Assembly: GCA_025449975.1 (NCBI GenBank)
Contig: JANWIG010000061.1
Coordinates: forward strand, 1 to 64,000
Origin: Thermoactinomycetaceae bacterium
GTDB taxonomy: Bacteria > Bacillota > Bacilli > Thermoactinomycetales > Thermoactinomycetaceae
Reading direction: 5' to 3'
Length of the DNA stretch: 64,000 nt
Under the pieces are notes generated by a model. It worked only from the letters and a program-made list of their open reading frames with translations. It was not told the origin of the DNA and did no database searches. Made by a program: the position numbers and the translations under genes. Every line of letters begins with the position of its first letter. Position 1 is the stretch's first letter. Positions 27,642 to 37,542 of the stretch are shown here, piece after piece.

Positions 27642-30062
27642 TTGACAAAAATCCGAGTCTATGAATATGCGAAAAAGTTAAATATGAGTAGCAAGGAACT
27701 GATCAATATTCTAGAGAAAGCAGAATACAAAGTGAATAATCACATGAGTGTAATGAATGAAGATATGATTCGTAAAGTGGGTCAATATATTAAGCAACCC
27801 AATCAAGGAAATACGAATATTGCGAATAAAGTGCAACAGGAAGGAAAAGAAGGAAAAAAACAGAAAAACGCTAAACCTAGATCACAAGGGGGAAATCAGC
27901 GTTCTGGCAACCGCTCGGCTCAAGCCAATCGCGGAGCCACCCAAAGTCAAGGACGTTCGAGTCATGCCAGTCGCAACGCGCAAAGTCAAGGGCGTTCTGC
28001 GCAAAGTAATCGTGCCGGGTCTCAAGGGCAGGGTCGCACTGGTCAAGGGAATCGTGGCACAAGATCCAATTTCCAAGGAAAAGGTCAAAAGAGCAGTCCA
28101 AAGACTTTAGGAGTTACCCCGTTATTTACAGATAAGCTAGTAATCGAAAGTGAACAAGAACGTTACAAAAAAGAAAAAAGAAACCGCGGTAATTATCCAG
28201 CCTCCCGCTTTAAAGAGGAGTCACCTCGAGCTTTTGCTCATAATCCGAAACGAAAAGGTAATCGTAAAAAAGATAAACAAGCAGCCAAAGAGAAAATTGC
28301 TCCTGTCTTGCCAAAAGAGATCGAAGTATCTGGTCCGCTGACCGTTGGAGAGTTTGCACGGCTATTGCGGAGAGAAGCTTCTGCAGTCATTAAAAAGCTG
28401 ATTACGCAAGGGATCATGGCCACGATTAACCAAGAGATCGATGTCGAAACGATGATGTTGATTGCCGATGAATTCAATGTGGAGCTCATTTATAAAGAGC
28501 AAGTAGATGAATCGCTCTTTGAGGAAATAGAAGAGATCGATGATCCCAATGACTTGCTAGAAAGACCGCCCGTGGTAACGATTATGGGACACGTTGACCA
28601 TGGAAAAACAACCTTATTAGACCGCATTCGCAAATCCAAAGTAGCCGCTGGTGAAGCTGGAGGAATTACCCAACATATCGGAGCCTACCAAGTCGAAGTG
28701 AGCGGGAAAAAAATTACTTTTTTAGATACACCTGGTCACGCTGCTTTTACAACGATGCGCGCTCGTGGAGCAAAGGTAACGGATATAACCGTTTTAGTGG
28801 TTGCAGCAGATGACGGTGTGATGCCACAAACGGTAGAAGCGATCAACCATGCGAAAGCAGCTGAAGTTCCGATTATTGTAGCGATCAATAAGATGGATAA
28901 GCCAGAAGCCAATCCAGAGAGGATTAAACAACAGCTGACAGAATATGGACTGATCCCGGAAGAATGGGGAGGCGAAACGATTTTTGTTCCGATTTCCGCG
29001 ATGAAAGGTGAAGGGATCAGCGAGTTACTCGAGATGATTCTCTTGGTGGCCGAAGTTCAAGAGCTAAAAGCCAATCCAGACAAGCGTGCCCGTGGCGTGG
29101 TCATCGAAGCCAAATTGGATAAAGGACGCGGAGCCGTCGCGACCGTTCTGGTGCAAAATGGAACATTAAAAGTAGGGGACGGGATCGTCGCTGGTAACTA
29201 CTTTGGGAAGATCCGTGCGATGATCAATGACCGCGGTCGTCGGGTAAAAGCTGCTCCACCTTCTACTCCTGTGGAGATTCTTGGCTTATCAGATGTGCCA
29301 AATGCTGGAGATGCATTTATGGTCTTTGAGGATGAGCGCAAAGGACGCGCCATCGCAGAGAAGCGTCGAGCCAAACAAAAGGAAGAAGAACGGGGAGCCA
29401 GTGCTCGTGTAACGCTAGATGATCTGTTTAAACAGATTAAAGAAGGGGATATTAAAGAACTAAACGTGATCATTAAAGCCGATGTACATGGATCAGCGGA
29501 AGCATTGAGAGGATCATTGGAAAAGATCGATATTGAGGGCGTACGGGTGAAAATCATTCACGCAGCAGTAGGCGCAATCACTGAATCAGATATTATTCTC
29601 GCATCTGCTTCCAATGCCATTATTATCGGATTTAATGTTCGTCCCGAAGCAAACGCACGAGTGATGGCTGAACAAGAAAAAGTAGATGTTCGTCTCCATC
29701 GGGTGATTTACACGGCAATTGAAGAAATTGAAGCGGCAATGACTGGACTGTTGGATCCAGAGTTACAGGAAAAAGTAGTTGGTACAGCTGAAGTGAGACA
29801 AACGTTTAAAGTGTCTAAAGTGGGTGTAATCGCTGGATGCTACGTGACTGAAGGAAAAGTCGTTCGTGATGGAAAAGTACGCTTGATTCGTGACGGAGTA
29901 GTGGTTCACGAAGGAAAGCTGGAAACCTTAAAACGGTTTAAAGATGATGCCAAAGAAGTAGCTCAGGGCTATGAATGCGGAATTACGCTGGCCAACTATA
30001 ATGACATCAAAGAAGGAGATGTCATCGAAGTATATGTCATCGAGGAAAAGGAAAGAAAGTAG
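27642..30062 (+). CDS. infB: Translation initiation factor IF-2
   Basis: GTPase that places initiator tRNA on the 30S subunit. It has 806 residues. The N-terminal IF2_N domain ([20 protein letters not shown]) is followed by a low-complexity Q/G/S/R/N-rich linker (~75-150), a second IF2_N near 225-280, the G domain ([12 protein letters not shown] near 320; [12 protein letters not shown]), and C-terminal beta-barrel and fMet-tRNA-binding domains. TTG start after GGAGGTGAAGG. An internal alternative start cannot be judged from sequence. Confidence 0.97.
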   Translation: MTKIRVYEYAKKLNMSSKELINILEKAEYKVNNHMSVMNEDMIRKVGQYIKQPNQGNTNIANKVQQEGKEGKKQKNAKPRSQGGNQRSGNRSAQANRGATQSQGRSSHASRNAQSQGRSAQSNRAGSQGQGRTGQGNRGTRSNFQGKGQKSSPKTLGVTPLFTDKLVIESEQERYKKEKRNRGNYPASRFKEESPRAFAHNPKRKGNRKKDKQAAKEKIAPVLPKEIEVSGPLTVGEFARLLRREASAVIKKLITQGIMATINQEIDVETMMLIADEFNVELIYKEQVDESLFEEIEEIDDPNDLLERPPVVTIMGHVDHGKTTLLDRIRKSKVAAGEAGGITQHIGAYQVEVSGKKITFLDTPGHAAFTTMRARGAKVTDITVLVVAADDGVMPQTVEAINHAKAAEVPIIVAINKMDKPEANPERIKQQLTEYGLIPEEWGGETIFVPISAMKGEGISELLEMILLVAEVQELKANPDKRARGVVIEAKLDKGRGAVATVLVQNGTLKVGDGIVAGNYFGKIRAMINDRGRRVKAAPPSTPVEILGLSDVPNAGDAFMVFEDERKGRAIAEKRRAKQKEEERGASARVTLDDLFKQIKEGDIKELNVIIKADVHGSAEALRGSLEKIDIEGVRVKIIHAAVGAITESDIILASASNAIIIGFNVRPEANARVMAEQEKVDVRLHRVIYTAIEEIEAAMTGLLDPELQEKVVGTAEVRQTFKVSKVGVIAGCYVTEGKVVRDGKVRLIRDGVVVHEGKLETLKRFKDDAKEVAQGYECGITLANYNDIKEGDVIEVYVIEEKERK

Positions 30063-30348
30063 TCGCACCGTTGTCGGTTTGTTGGAATGTAAAGGCTGGG
30101 TAATGAGTTCAACCTCCTTAAAAGAAAAACGTCGTATTATTCAAAGTGGACTTGCCAGAATCCGTAACAAATTTAATTTATCTGTTGCAGAAGTAGGCGA
30201 TCAGAATGATCGTCAATGGACGGCGTTAGCGGTGAGCGGGGTTGCCAGTCATAAAAAGATTATCGAAAATGAGTTGCGACAAGCCCTCAGATTGCTTGAG
30301 GAAATAGATGGTTTAGAAATTATCCAAGTAGATATTACTTTTATGTAA
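30034..30348 (+). CDS. ylxP: YlxP (DUF503) protein
   Basis: The body ([29 protein letters not shown]) matches the DUF503/YlxP family of ~95 residues, encoded between infB and rbfA in Bacilli; function unknown. The start is uncertain. Family alignment puts it near 30064-30070, where no ATG/GTG/TTG exists in frame (GTT 30070, GTC 30073). The nearest upstream ATG is 30034, inside infB, giving 104 residues; TTG 30079 would cut a conserved strand. Confidence 0.8.
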   Translation: MSSRKRKESSRTVVGLLECKGWVMSSTSLKEKRRIIQSGLARIRNKFNLSVAEVGDQNDRQWTALAVSGVASHKKIIENELRQALRLLEEIDGLEIIQVDITFM

Positions 30349-30370
30349 GGTGAATGAGGAGGAGTCTCGA

Positions 30371-30733
30371 ATGGCTCGAATTCGTGTAGGGCGTATAAAC
30401 GAACAGATCAAAAAGGAACTTAGTCATATTCTCCAACACGAAATCAAAGATCCGCGGATTGGCTTCGTCACAGTTACAGCTGTAAAAACAAGTGGTGATT
30501 TGCAATTTGCTAAAGTTTACGTTAGTGTCTATGGATCTACAAAAGAAAAACAGGAAACATTGGCCGGACTAGAAAAAGCCAAGGGATATATCCGGACGGA
30601 AATAGGTCGTCGTATTCAAATTAGACATATTCCTGAACTTCATTTCACGATTGATAATACTTTGGAGCGTAGTGAACATATCGATCGTCTATTGGATCAA
30701 GTCAAATCAGTGGAGACTGATGATGATGCATAG
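30371..30733 (+). CDS. rbfA: 30S ribosome-binding factor RbfA
   Basis: KH-type factor for maturation of the 16S 5' end. It has 120 residues. MARIRVGRINEQIKKELS and EIKDPRIGFVTVTAV are typical, with FTIDNTLERSEHIDRLL near the end. GAGGAGGAG lies just before ATG 30371. It overlaps nrnA by 14 bases. Confidence 0.95.
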   Translation: MARIRVGRINEQIKKELSHILQHEIKDPRIGFVTVTAVKTSGDLQFAKVYVSVYGSTKEKQETLAGLEKAKGYIRTEIGRRIQIRHIPELHFTIDNTLERSEHIDRLLDQVKSVETDDDA

Positions 30734-31679
30734 GTTTGCTGAAGCGACAAGGTTTGTACAAGAAGCGGATCGGATATTAGTCCTTTCTCACCTTTCTCCA
30801 GATGGGGACGCAATCGGTTCCACCTTGGCCGTCGGGCAACTTCTCCGCTCTTTAGGTAAACAGGTTACAATGGTGAACGACTCCATGATCTCGGATCGAT
30901 TTCATTTTTTACCAGATGTTAACCACATTTTTTTACCTAAACAGATTGCGGAGAAGTTTCATTATGTTATCGCCCTTGATTGTGCCGATGAAGAGCGAAT
31001 GGGCTCATGTCGTCAGCTATTTGTCGAGGGGGCAAGGGTATTAAATATTGATCATCATGCCACCAATCATGGATATGGTGCAGTCAATCTGATCGTGCCC
31101 ACAGCGGCGGCCACGGTGGAGATTTTATTTGATTGGTTTGAATCGATGGAAGTTGCATGGGATCAGCAACTTGCTACATATGTTTATATGGGCTTGCTGA
31201 CAGATACAGGTGGCTTTCGTTATTCGAATACGACACCCAAAGTATTGAGGCAGGCTGCAAAACTGGTTGAATTCGGGGCTCCTGCACATGAATTAGCGGA
31301 TCGTGTATTAGAGAGTACGACAGTGGCCCAGCTTGAGCTTCTGCAAAGAGCGTTAGCAACGATGCAGCTATCTCCCAGCGGAAAGGTAGCTTGGATGGAA
31401 CTAACGCAGGGTGATTATGAAACAGATCAAGATGTAGAAGGAATTGTCAACTATGCGCGTAATATTATTGGAGTAGATGTCGGGATCTTGTTTCGCGAGA
31501 TTGACTCCCATACAGTGAAAGTCAGCCTTCGCTCACGATCCATTGTCGACGTCGGGCAACTGGCTAAATCATTGGGCGGTGGTGGACATGCTCGTGCTGC
31601 CGGCTGCACTATTCATCGTAGCTTGGCGGATGCCAAAAAAGAAGTCTTCGCAAGTTTAGAAGCAAGATGGGGAGTGTGA
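30720..31679 (+). CDS. nrnA: DHH-family oligoribonuclease/pAp phosphatase NrnA
   Basis: Degrades short RNA oligonucleotides and 3'-phosphoadenosine 5'-phosphate. About 319 residues. DHH domain: LSHLSPDGDAIGST (metal binding), DCADEER and NIDHHATN. The DHHA1 domain ends GGGGHARAAGCTI. Three consecutive ATG codons (30720, 30723, 30726) are possible starts behind GTGGAG. In B. subtilis nrnA is elsewhere; the rbfA-nrnA-truB order is common in other bacteria. Confidence 0.93.
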   Translation: MMMHRFAEATRFVQEADRILVLSHLSPDGDAIGSTLAVGQLLRSLGKQVTMVNDSMISDRFHFLPDVNHIFLPKQIAEKFHYVIALDCADEERMGSCRQLFVEGARVLNIDHHATNHGYGAVNLIVPTAAATVEILFDWFESMEVAWDQQLATYVYMGLLTDTGGFRYSNTTPKVLRQAAKLVEFGAPAHELADRVLESTTVAQLELLQRALATMQLSPSGKVAWMELTQGDYETDQDVEGIVNYARNIIGVDVGILFREIDSHTVKVSLRSRSIVDVGQLAKSLGGGGHARAAGCTIHRSLADAKKEVFASLEARWGV

Positions 31680-31682
31680 AGC

Positions 31683-32588
31683 ATGATACTTCATGGTGTG
31701 ATCCCTGTTTTTAAGCCCAAAGGTTATACTTCTCATGATATTGTTGCCATCCTGCGGCGTTTGACGAAGCAAAAAAGAATCGGTCATACCGGTACTTTAG
31801 ACCCTGAAGTAGAAGGCGTACTTCCGATTTGCTGCGGACAAGCTACCCGGACGGTTGAATATATTCAAGCAATGCCAAAACGATATCAAGGTTCGATGAT
31901 GATTGGTGTTGCCACCGACACAGAAGACCAGACGGGACAGATGACCTCGCAAAAGGATGTCCCGTCACTTTTGGATACGGAAGTAGACCGTGTCTTTCAA
32001 CAATTTCATGGTGAGATTGAGCAAACTCCTCCGATGTATTCGGCAGTAAAAGTGCAAGGAAAACGCTTATACGAGCTAGCACGTGCGGGTGTAACAACAG
32101 AACGACCAAAAAGAAAAGTGTTTATTTATCAGCTGAATTGTACGGGAATAGAAAATGGAACTTATCCTATTATTCATTTTGATGTATTATGTTCAAAGGG
32201 TACTTATATTCGAACGTTATGTGTGGATATTGGCAAAGCCTTGGGTTATCCTGCTCATATGACGTCGCTAGTACGAACTGAAAGCGGTCCTTTTCATCTG
32301 GAGGATTGTTTTACATTGGAAGAGTTGCAAGAAGTTGCAGAGCGCAAGGCATGGTCTGAGGTTTTATACTCCATGGATGAAGTGTTGGGGCATTTTCCAA
32401 GTGTAAGGGTAACGGATGAAGATGAGAAACGAGTTTTAGATGGATGGTCTATTTTGATGGATGAAGGACTGAGTAGTCGATCAAATTTGGTGAAAGTCTA
32501 TACAGAATCAGGAAAGTTTTGTGCGATTTATCGATTAACTGGGAATCTGGCAAAGCCGGAAAAAGTCTTTCGGGATGTGGAGAACTGA
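31683..32588 (+). CDS. truB: tRNA pseudouridine(55) synthase
   Basis: Makes pseudouridine 55 in the tRNA T-loop. It has 301 residues. The catalytic Asp is in KRIGHTGTLDPEVEGVLP near residue 40; YQGSMMIGVATDTEDQTG and SKGTYIRTL are conserved. A C-terminal PUA-like region follows. It starts 3 bases after nrnA. Confidence 0.97.
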   Translation: MILHGVIPVFKPKGYTSHDIVAILRRLTKQKRIGHTGTLDPEVEGVLPICCGQATRTVEYIQAMPKRYQGSMMIGVATDTEDQTGQMTSQKDVPSLLDTEVDRVFQQFHGEIEQTPPMYSAVKVQGKRLYELARAGVTTERPKRKVFIYQLNCTGIENGTYPIIHFDVLCSKGTYIRTLCVDIGKALGYPAHMTSLVRTESGPFHLEDCFTLEELQEVAERKAWSEVLYSMDEVLGHFPSVRVTDEDEKRVLDGWSILMDEGLSSRSNLVKVYTESGKFCAIYRLTGNLAKPEKVFRDVEN

Positions 32589-32589
32589 G

Positions 32590-33528
32590 ATGGAAGTGAT
32601 ACATTTAACTTATCCGTTAAAAGCACGTTCAAAAAAACCGATCGCACTAGCAATCGGGTATTTCGATGGAGTACATCTTGGGCATCAAGCTGTGATTGCA
32701 AAGGCAAAGTCTTTAGCGCAAAAGCTAGATGTGTTGCCAGCAGTGATGACTTTTCATCCGCACCCTCGAGAAGTCTTAGGGCAAGATGCCATTATACGTT
32801 ATTTAACACCTTTGCCACTCAAACTAGAGCTGTTTGAGCAGTTGGGGATGAAGCAAGTATATGTGATGAAATTTGATCTCCCTTTTTCGTCTCTATCAGC
32901 TGAAGAGTTTGTCAAAGAAGTCCTCTTTCCCTTGCAAGTGAAGGGAGTAACGACTGGATTTAATTTTCGCTTTGGACAAAATGCGTTAGGAAAACATTCT
33001 GATCTGGTTTCTTTGGGAAGCGGGATCTTTCAGGCGGAAATGGTCAAAGAGATCCAAATGTGGGGAATGACGATCAGTAGTACAAAATTACGCCATGCTT
33101 TAACAGAGGGAGATATCTATACCGCGAATAAGATATTAGGTAGGAATTATCTGATTAGAGGGATTGTGGTAAAAGGAGATCAAATGGGACGCTTACTAGG
33201 CTTTCCCACGGCTAATCTTTCCTTTGAACATTCATTCTATATACCCAAGCGTGGCGTTTATGTTGTCAAAGTTCGATATGAAAATGATATAGCTTATGGA
33301 ATGATGAATATTGGTATTCGTCCGACCTTTCATAATCCTACTCCACAAGAGCAGTTAGAGGTTCATTTGTTTGAGCGTGAGGTAGATTTATACGGAAAAG
33401 AGCTTGAAGTGGAATTTCTTCATTATCTACGTGAAGAACAAAAATTTCCGTCCAAAGAGGCTTTGGTCATGCAGCTTGAGCAAGATCAACGAGATGCCTA
33501 TACATGGTTAAAAAATAAATATAACTAG
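32590..33528 (+). CDS. ribF: Bifunctional riboflavin kinase/FAD synthetase
   Basis: Converts riboflavin to FMN and FMN to FAD. It has 312 residues. The N-terminal nucleotidyltransferase has IGYFDGVHLGHQAVI and TFHPHPRE; the C-terminal kinase domain has GRLLGFPTANL and GVYVVKV. In-frame ATG 32575 lies inside truB; ATG 32590 follows GGAG at better spacing and matches the family N-terminus. Last gene of the rimP operon before rpsO. Confidence 0.96.
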   Translation: MEVIHLTYPLKARSKKPIALAIGYFDGVHLGHQAVIAKAKSLAQKLDVLPAVMTFHPHPREVLGQDAIIRYLTPLPLKLELFEQLGMKQVYVMKFDLPFSSLSAEEFVKEVLFPLQVKGVTTGFNFRFGQNALGKHSDLVSLGSGIFQAEMVKEIQMWGMTISSTKLRHALTEGDIYTANKILGRNYLIRGIVVKGDQMGRLLGFPTANLSFEHSFYIPKRGVYVVKVRYENDIAYGMMNIGIRPTFHNPTPQEQLEVHLFEREVDLYGKELEVEFLHYLREEQKFPSKEALVMQLEQDQRDAYTWLKNKYN

Positions 33529-33533
33529 GATTA

Positions 33534-33563
33534 TTGTATTTTCTTCTTTTTTCATGGTATACT
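33534..33563 (+). promoter_or_regulatory. Promoter of rpsO
   Basis: TTGTAT (33534-33539), an 18-base spacer and TATACT (33558-33563) preceded by TGG (extended -10). The following leader (33570-33650) is GC-rich and may hold the S15 autoregulatory fold known in Bacillales, which I could not verify by folding. Confidence 0.5.
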
Positions 33564-33658
33564 TAACCAAAGAATTTTAAAGATACCTTGGCGCGGATCG
33601 TCGTCAACCTCAGCGATGTTCTGGGTCAGAGGTGAAAGAATGATTGGAGGTGTTTGGG

Positions 33659-33928
33659 GTGGCATTAACCCTGGATAAAAAGCGTGAAATTATTGAGCAA
33701 TTTAAAACTCATGAAAATGATACTGGTTCTCCAGAAGTTCAAATTGCGATTTTAACTTATCGAATTAATGAGTTAAACACTCATTTAAAAGAACACAAAA
33801 AAGATCATCACTCACGTCGTGGGTTGCTAAAAATGGTAGGTCAACGTCGTAACTTACTAAACTATCTAAAGAAGAAAGATGTTACTCGCTATCGCGAGTT
33901 AATCCGGAAATTGGGACTACGTCACTAA
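33659..33928 (+). CDS. rpsO: Small ribosomal subunit protein uS15
   Basis: Primary-binding 16S protein. It has 89 residues. [19 protein letters not shown] and [19 protein letters not shown] are the S15 signatures. GTG start 33659 with GGAGG at 33646-33650; an upstream TTG at 33644 overlaps that site and is rejected. It is followed by an intrinsic terminator. Confidence 0.98.
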   Translation: MALTLDKKREIIEQFKTHENDTGSPEVQIAILTYRINELNTHLKEHKKDHHSRRGLLKMVGQRRNLLNYLKKKDVTRYRELIRKLGLRH

Positions 33929-33933
33929 AGCGG

Positions 33934-33958
33934 AGCGGGGGTATTACCCCGCTTTTTT
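33934..33958 (+). terminator. Intrinsic terminator after rpsO
   Basis: AGCGGGG (33934-33940) pairs with CCCCGCT (33947-33953), followed by TTTTT. Confidence 0.88.
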
Positions 33959-34241
33959 CAATCCTTTTTAAATTTAACTAAGAAGGAAATACTATTTATA
34001 TGAAGAATAAATGATGTTGTCTGATGATGAGAGGGGGGATGGGACCAACCAAAAATGGAAAAATATCTCTTTTACTTTTAGATTTGAAAGGAGGCAAGCT
34101 GCTACAGATATAGATCAATATCCTAGAGATTGTAAAAAGCATGATTGACGATAAGATTGCATCCACGTTGAAAGGATCATGCGAATCAAAACAGCAGGGA
34201 GGATATTTTTCTGTAGTTTTGTAGCAGGAATAATCCATACT
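33959..34241 (+). other. rpsO-pnp intergenic region
   Basis: About 280 bases without a convincing gene. A consensus AAAGGAGGC near 34088 is not followed by a usable frame. The pnp frame is open from ATG 34179 (behind GAAAGGATC), which leaves the true pnp start uncertain. No clear promoter or hairpin was recognised. Confidence 0.4.
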
Positions 34242-36377
34242 ATGGAACCCAAAGTATTTGAAACGGAATTAGCTGGAAGGAAACTACAGTTTGAAATAGG
34301 TAAATTCGCTTGTTTGGCAAATGGTTCAGTCATGGTTCGTTATGGAGATACCGCAGTGTTGGCTACCGTAGTGGCTTCCAAGGAGCCAAAAGAGGCCGAT
34401 TTCTTTCCTTTAACTGTCAACTATGAAGAGCGTCTATATGCCGTTGGGAAAATTCCTGGTGGTCGTTTTATTAAACGGGAAGGTCGCCCGAGCGATAAAG
34501 CGGTTTTAGCTAGTCGTCTCATTGATCGCCCCATTCGCCCGCTCTTTCCGGAAGGATTTCGGCATGAGGTTCAAGTAGTGACGATTGTCATGTCTGTCGA
34601 TCAAGATTGTTCCTCAGAAATAGCGGCAATGATCGGCGCATCGTGCGCTTTATCCATTTCCAATATCCCTTTCCAAGGGCCGATTGCTGGCGTGATTATC
34701 GGACGAGTGGATGGGAAACTGGTCATTAATCCAACCGTTGAAGAAATGGAAAAGTCCGATCTTCATTTGGTTGTCGCTGGAACCAAAGATGGTGTCAATA
34801 TGGTGGAAGCTGGTGCGCAAGAGTTGCCGGAAGAAGTGATCTTAGAGGCGATTCTTTTTGGGCATGAAAAAATTAAAGAGTTGGTCGCTTTTCAAGAAGA
34901 GGTCGTAAGGGAATGTGGACAAGCCAAGATGGAGCCGACCTTATTCCAAGTGGATGAAGACATCGATGCTCGTGTTCGGAAGTTGGCGACGTCCCCCTTG
35001 TTGGAAGCAGTGCAGGTTACAGAGAAGCACGCGCGTCAAGAAGCCATTGATCAGGTAAAAGAGCAAGTGATTGCGAAGCTAACAGAGGAACTGGGCGAGG
35101 AAGCAATCGTTGAGAAAGAAAAAGATATCGTCATTACCTTGGACCAAATCGTAAAGGAAGAAGTGCGCCGCCTCATTCTCGAAGAAGGGAAACGTCCCGA
35201 TGGAAGGACCGCGGATGAGATTCGCCCATTGTCGAGCCAAATTGATATCTTGCCGCGCACGCATGGCTCTGGACTGTTCCGCCGTGGTCAGACGCAAGTG
35301 TTAAGTGTTTGCACATTGGGAGCGCTTGGAGATGTACAAATTTTGGATGGGTTGGATTTAGAGGAATCGAAACGGTTTATGCATCACTATAATTTTCCAC
35401 CATTTAGTGTGGGAGAATCCCGTCCATTACGTGGTCCAGGTCGGCGTGAAATCGGGCATGGTGCCTTAGGAGAAAGAGCGCTGGAACCGGTGATCCCTTC
35501 GGAAGATGAATTCCCATATACGATTCGTGTTGTATCAGAGGTATTGGAATCCAACGGTTCTTCTTCACAAGCGAGTATTTGTGCATCCACTCTTGCGATG
35601 ATGCATGCAGGTGTACCGCTGAAAGCGCCCGTTGCCGGAATTGCGATGGGATTAATCAAAGAAAAGGATAAAGTAGAAATCTTAACGGATATTCAAGGAA
35701 TGGAAGACCATCTCGGAGATATGGATTTTAAAGTTGCTGGTTCACGTCATGGAATCACTGCCCTGCAGATGGATATTAAGATCGCCGATATCGATCGATC
35801 GATTCTCGAAAAAGCGTTGTTCCAAGCGAAAAAAGCTCGTTTTCAGATTCTCGAAAACATCGCTCAAGCGATTAAAGAGCCAAACAAAGAGCTTTCGCCC
35901 TATGCTCCAAAAATATTAACGATGAAAATTCACCCTGATAAAATTCGTGAAGTGATCGGTCCAAGTGGACGCGTGATTAATCGGATCATCGAAGAAACAG
36001 GGGTAAAAATTGATATTGAACAAGATGGACGGATCTATATCTCCTCTGTTGATGTAACGCAAAATGAGCGCGCGAAAAAAATCATAGAAGATCTGGTACG
36101 AGAAGTAACTGTGGGAGAAACTTACCTAGGTACAGTCAAGAGGGTCGAGAAATATGGTGCCTTCGTAGAAATCATTTCAGGTAAGGAAGGCTTAGTACAC
36201 ATTTCGCAACTGGATCGCGCACGTGTAAATAAAGTGACGGATGTAGTCAATGTCGGTGATAGCATCATGGTGAAAGTAACAGAGATCGATGATCAAGGTC
36301 GCATTAATCTTTCACGAAAAGCAGTTCTAAAAGAACAAGAAGAAGTAGCCAAAAGACAGCAAAAGCAGTCAACCTAG
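34242..36377 (+). CDS. pnp: Polyribonucleotide nucleotidyltransferase (PNPase)
   Basis: Phosphorolytic 3'-5' exoribonuclease of the degradosome. It has 711 residues from ATG 34242. Two RNase PH domains: first with [18 protein letters not shown] and [11 protein letters not shown]; second with [10 protein letters not shown] and [13 protein letters not shown]-type [17 protein letters not shown] domain [17 protein letters not shown] and S1 domain [18 protein letters not shown] close the protein. The homologous N-terminus starts at [12 protein letters not shown], but its ribosome site (CAGGAA) is poor and ATG 34179 has a better one, so a 21-residue extension is possible. Confidence 0.96.
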   Translation: MEPKVFETELAGRKLQFEIGKFACLANGSVMVRYGDTAVLATVVASKEPKEADFFPLTVNYEERLYAVGKIPGGRFIKREGRPSDKAVLASRLIDRPIRPLFPEGFRHEVQVVTIVMSVDQDCSSEIAAMIGASCALSISNIPFQGPIAGVIIGRVDGKLVINPTVEEMEKSDLHLVVAGTKDGVNMVEAGAQELPEEVILEAILFGHEKIKELVAFQEEVVRECGQAKMEPTLFQVDEDIDARVRKLATSPLLEAVQVTEKHARQEAIDQVKEQVIAKLTEELGEEAIVEKEKDIVITLDQIVKEEVRRLILEEGKRPDGRTADEIRPLSSQIDILPRTHGSGLFRRGQTQVLSVCTLGALGDVQILDGLDLEESKRFMHHYNFPPFSVGESRPLRGPGRREIGHGALGERALEPVIPSEDEFPYTIRVVSEVLESNGSSSQASICASTLAMMHAGVPLKAPVAGIAMGLIKEKDKVEILTDIQGMEDHLGDMDFKVAGSRHGITALQMDIKIADIDRSILEKALFQAKKARFQILENIAQAIKEPNKELSPYAPKILTMKIHPDKIREVIGPSGRVINRIIEETGVKIDIEQDGRIYISSVDVTQNERAKKIIEDLVREVTVGETYLGTVKRVEKYGAFVEIISGKEGLVHISQLDRARVNKVTDVVNVGDSIMVKVTEIDDQGRINLSRKAVLKEQEEVAKRQQKQST

Positions 36378-36386
36378 CTGCTTAAC

Positions 36387-36416
36387 AAAAGAGTCAGAGA
36401 GATCTGTCTCTTTTTT
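36387..36416 (+). terminator. Intrinsic terminator after pnp
   Basis: AAAAGAG...CAGA pairs with TCTG...CTCTTTT (36387-36414), and a T-run follows. Confidence 0.8.
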
Positions 36417-36468
36417 ATTTATGTGGATTCTGTTGATAAAATTCAGAGAAATGATGTCCTCTTTCTGC

Positions 36469-36496
36469 TGAATAGGGAAGATGAAACAGGCATACT
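36469..36496 (+). promoter_or_regulatory. Candidate sporulation-sigma promoter of ylxY
   Basis: TGAATA (36469-36474), 16 bases, then CATACT (36491-36496). This resembles SigF/SigG-type elements; the CATACTGT also resembles the SigE -10. Tentative. Confidence 0.3.
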
Positions 36497-36520
36497 GTAA
36501 AAAGAAAGGGGGCGTCATAA

Positions 36521-37468
36521 ATGAAATTGCTCTGGATTTTACTATCTCTTTTGCTCACTTCGTTGGCAGTACAATCTACACCCGTTACTGCCTATATGGA
36601 TAAAGTAAAATGGATGATAGAGCCAAAAGAAGATGAAGAGCAGCGTTTACGTAAACAGATTCAAGAGCAGGCTATGCAGCGATATATTGCTCCAATCGAT
36701 GCGCGAGTCGACCGGATCTGGAAAGCCATTCCTGGGCTCAACGGTCGAGAGGTCGATTTGGAACGTACTTTTCAAGCAACGATAAAACAGAATAAAGGGA
36801 TTGTTTGGAAGTATCGAGAAATCCGACCAAACGTTTCGCTATCCGATTTGGGGGCAGTGCCGATCTACAAAGGGAATCCACATAAAAAAATGGCTGCGCT
36901 TATGGTCAATGTCGCTTGGGGGACAGAGTATGTGCCTGAAATGTTAAAGATCTTGGAGAGAGAGCGGGTAAAAGCGACGTTTTTTCTGGATGGTTCGTGG
37001 TTAAAGAAAAATCCCGAAGTAGCGAAACAAATTGTCTCCGCTGGTCATGAAATTGGCAATCATGCTTTTTCGCATCCTTTGTTAAGTCGCGTTTCAACCC
37101 ATCGAATCGAAGAGGAGATTAGGAAAACAAATGATTTAATTAAAGAAATTTTACATATCGATACTCGCTGGTTTGCGCCTCCAGCGGGTGACTTTGATCA
37201 GCGTGTAGTGGAGATGGCATGGAAATATAAGATGCATACCATTTTATGGACAGTCGATACGGTAGATTGGCGCAAAGATTCGACACCGGAAAAAATGATC
37301 GGTCGGATCGAGAAGGGGATTGCACCAGGAAGTTTGATTTTGACCCATCCGACAGATCGGACGCTTCAAGCATTGCCACAAATGATTCGTATCATTAAGG
37401 GAAAAGGAATAAAAATGGGAACGGTTGAAGAAGTCCTTTCATCTGAGCGAATGGAAAAGATTGAGTAA
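36521..37468 (+). CDS. ylxY: Polysaccharide-deacetylase-like protein YlxY
   Basis: A 315-residue exported or membrane-anchored protein: hydrophobic signal segment in residues 1-25, then a NodB-homology domain from ~125. The zinc His motif is present as GHEIGNHAFSHPLLS, and RWFAPPAGDFD and ILTHPT follow family positions. The catalytic first motif (TFDDG) is replaced by MVNVAWGTEYVP, as in B. subtilis YlxY, so deacetylase activity is doubtful. Sporulation link by homology. AAAGGGGGC precedes ATG 36521. Confidence 0.9.
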   Translation: MKLLWILLSLLLTSLAVQSTPVTAYMDKVKWMIEPKEDEEQRLRKQIQEQAMQRYIAPIDARVDRIWKAIPGLNGREVDLERTFQATIKQNKGIVWKYREIRPNVSLSDLGAVPIYKGNPHKKMAALMVNVAWGTEYVPEMLKILERERVKATFFLDGSWLKKNPEVAKQIVSAGHEIGNHAFSHPLLSRVSTHRIEEEIRKTNDLIKEILHIDTRWFAPPAGDFDQRVVEMAWKYKMHTILWTVDTVDWRKDSTPEKMIGRIEKGIAPGSLILTHPTDRTLQALPQMIRIIKGKGIKMGTVEEVLSSERMEKIE

Positions 37469-37489
37469 TTCTTTCAATTTTGTTATATT
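37461..37489 (+). promoter_or_regulatory. Promoter of mlpA-dut
   Basis: TTGAGT (37461-37466, overlapping the ylxY stop), a 17-base spacer and TATATT (37484-37489). Confidence 0.55.
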
Positions 37490-37542
37490 AGGATTGTTTA
37501 TCTCTTTTTTTGAAATGATCGGTCATAGATGGGAGGATCTTT

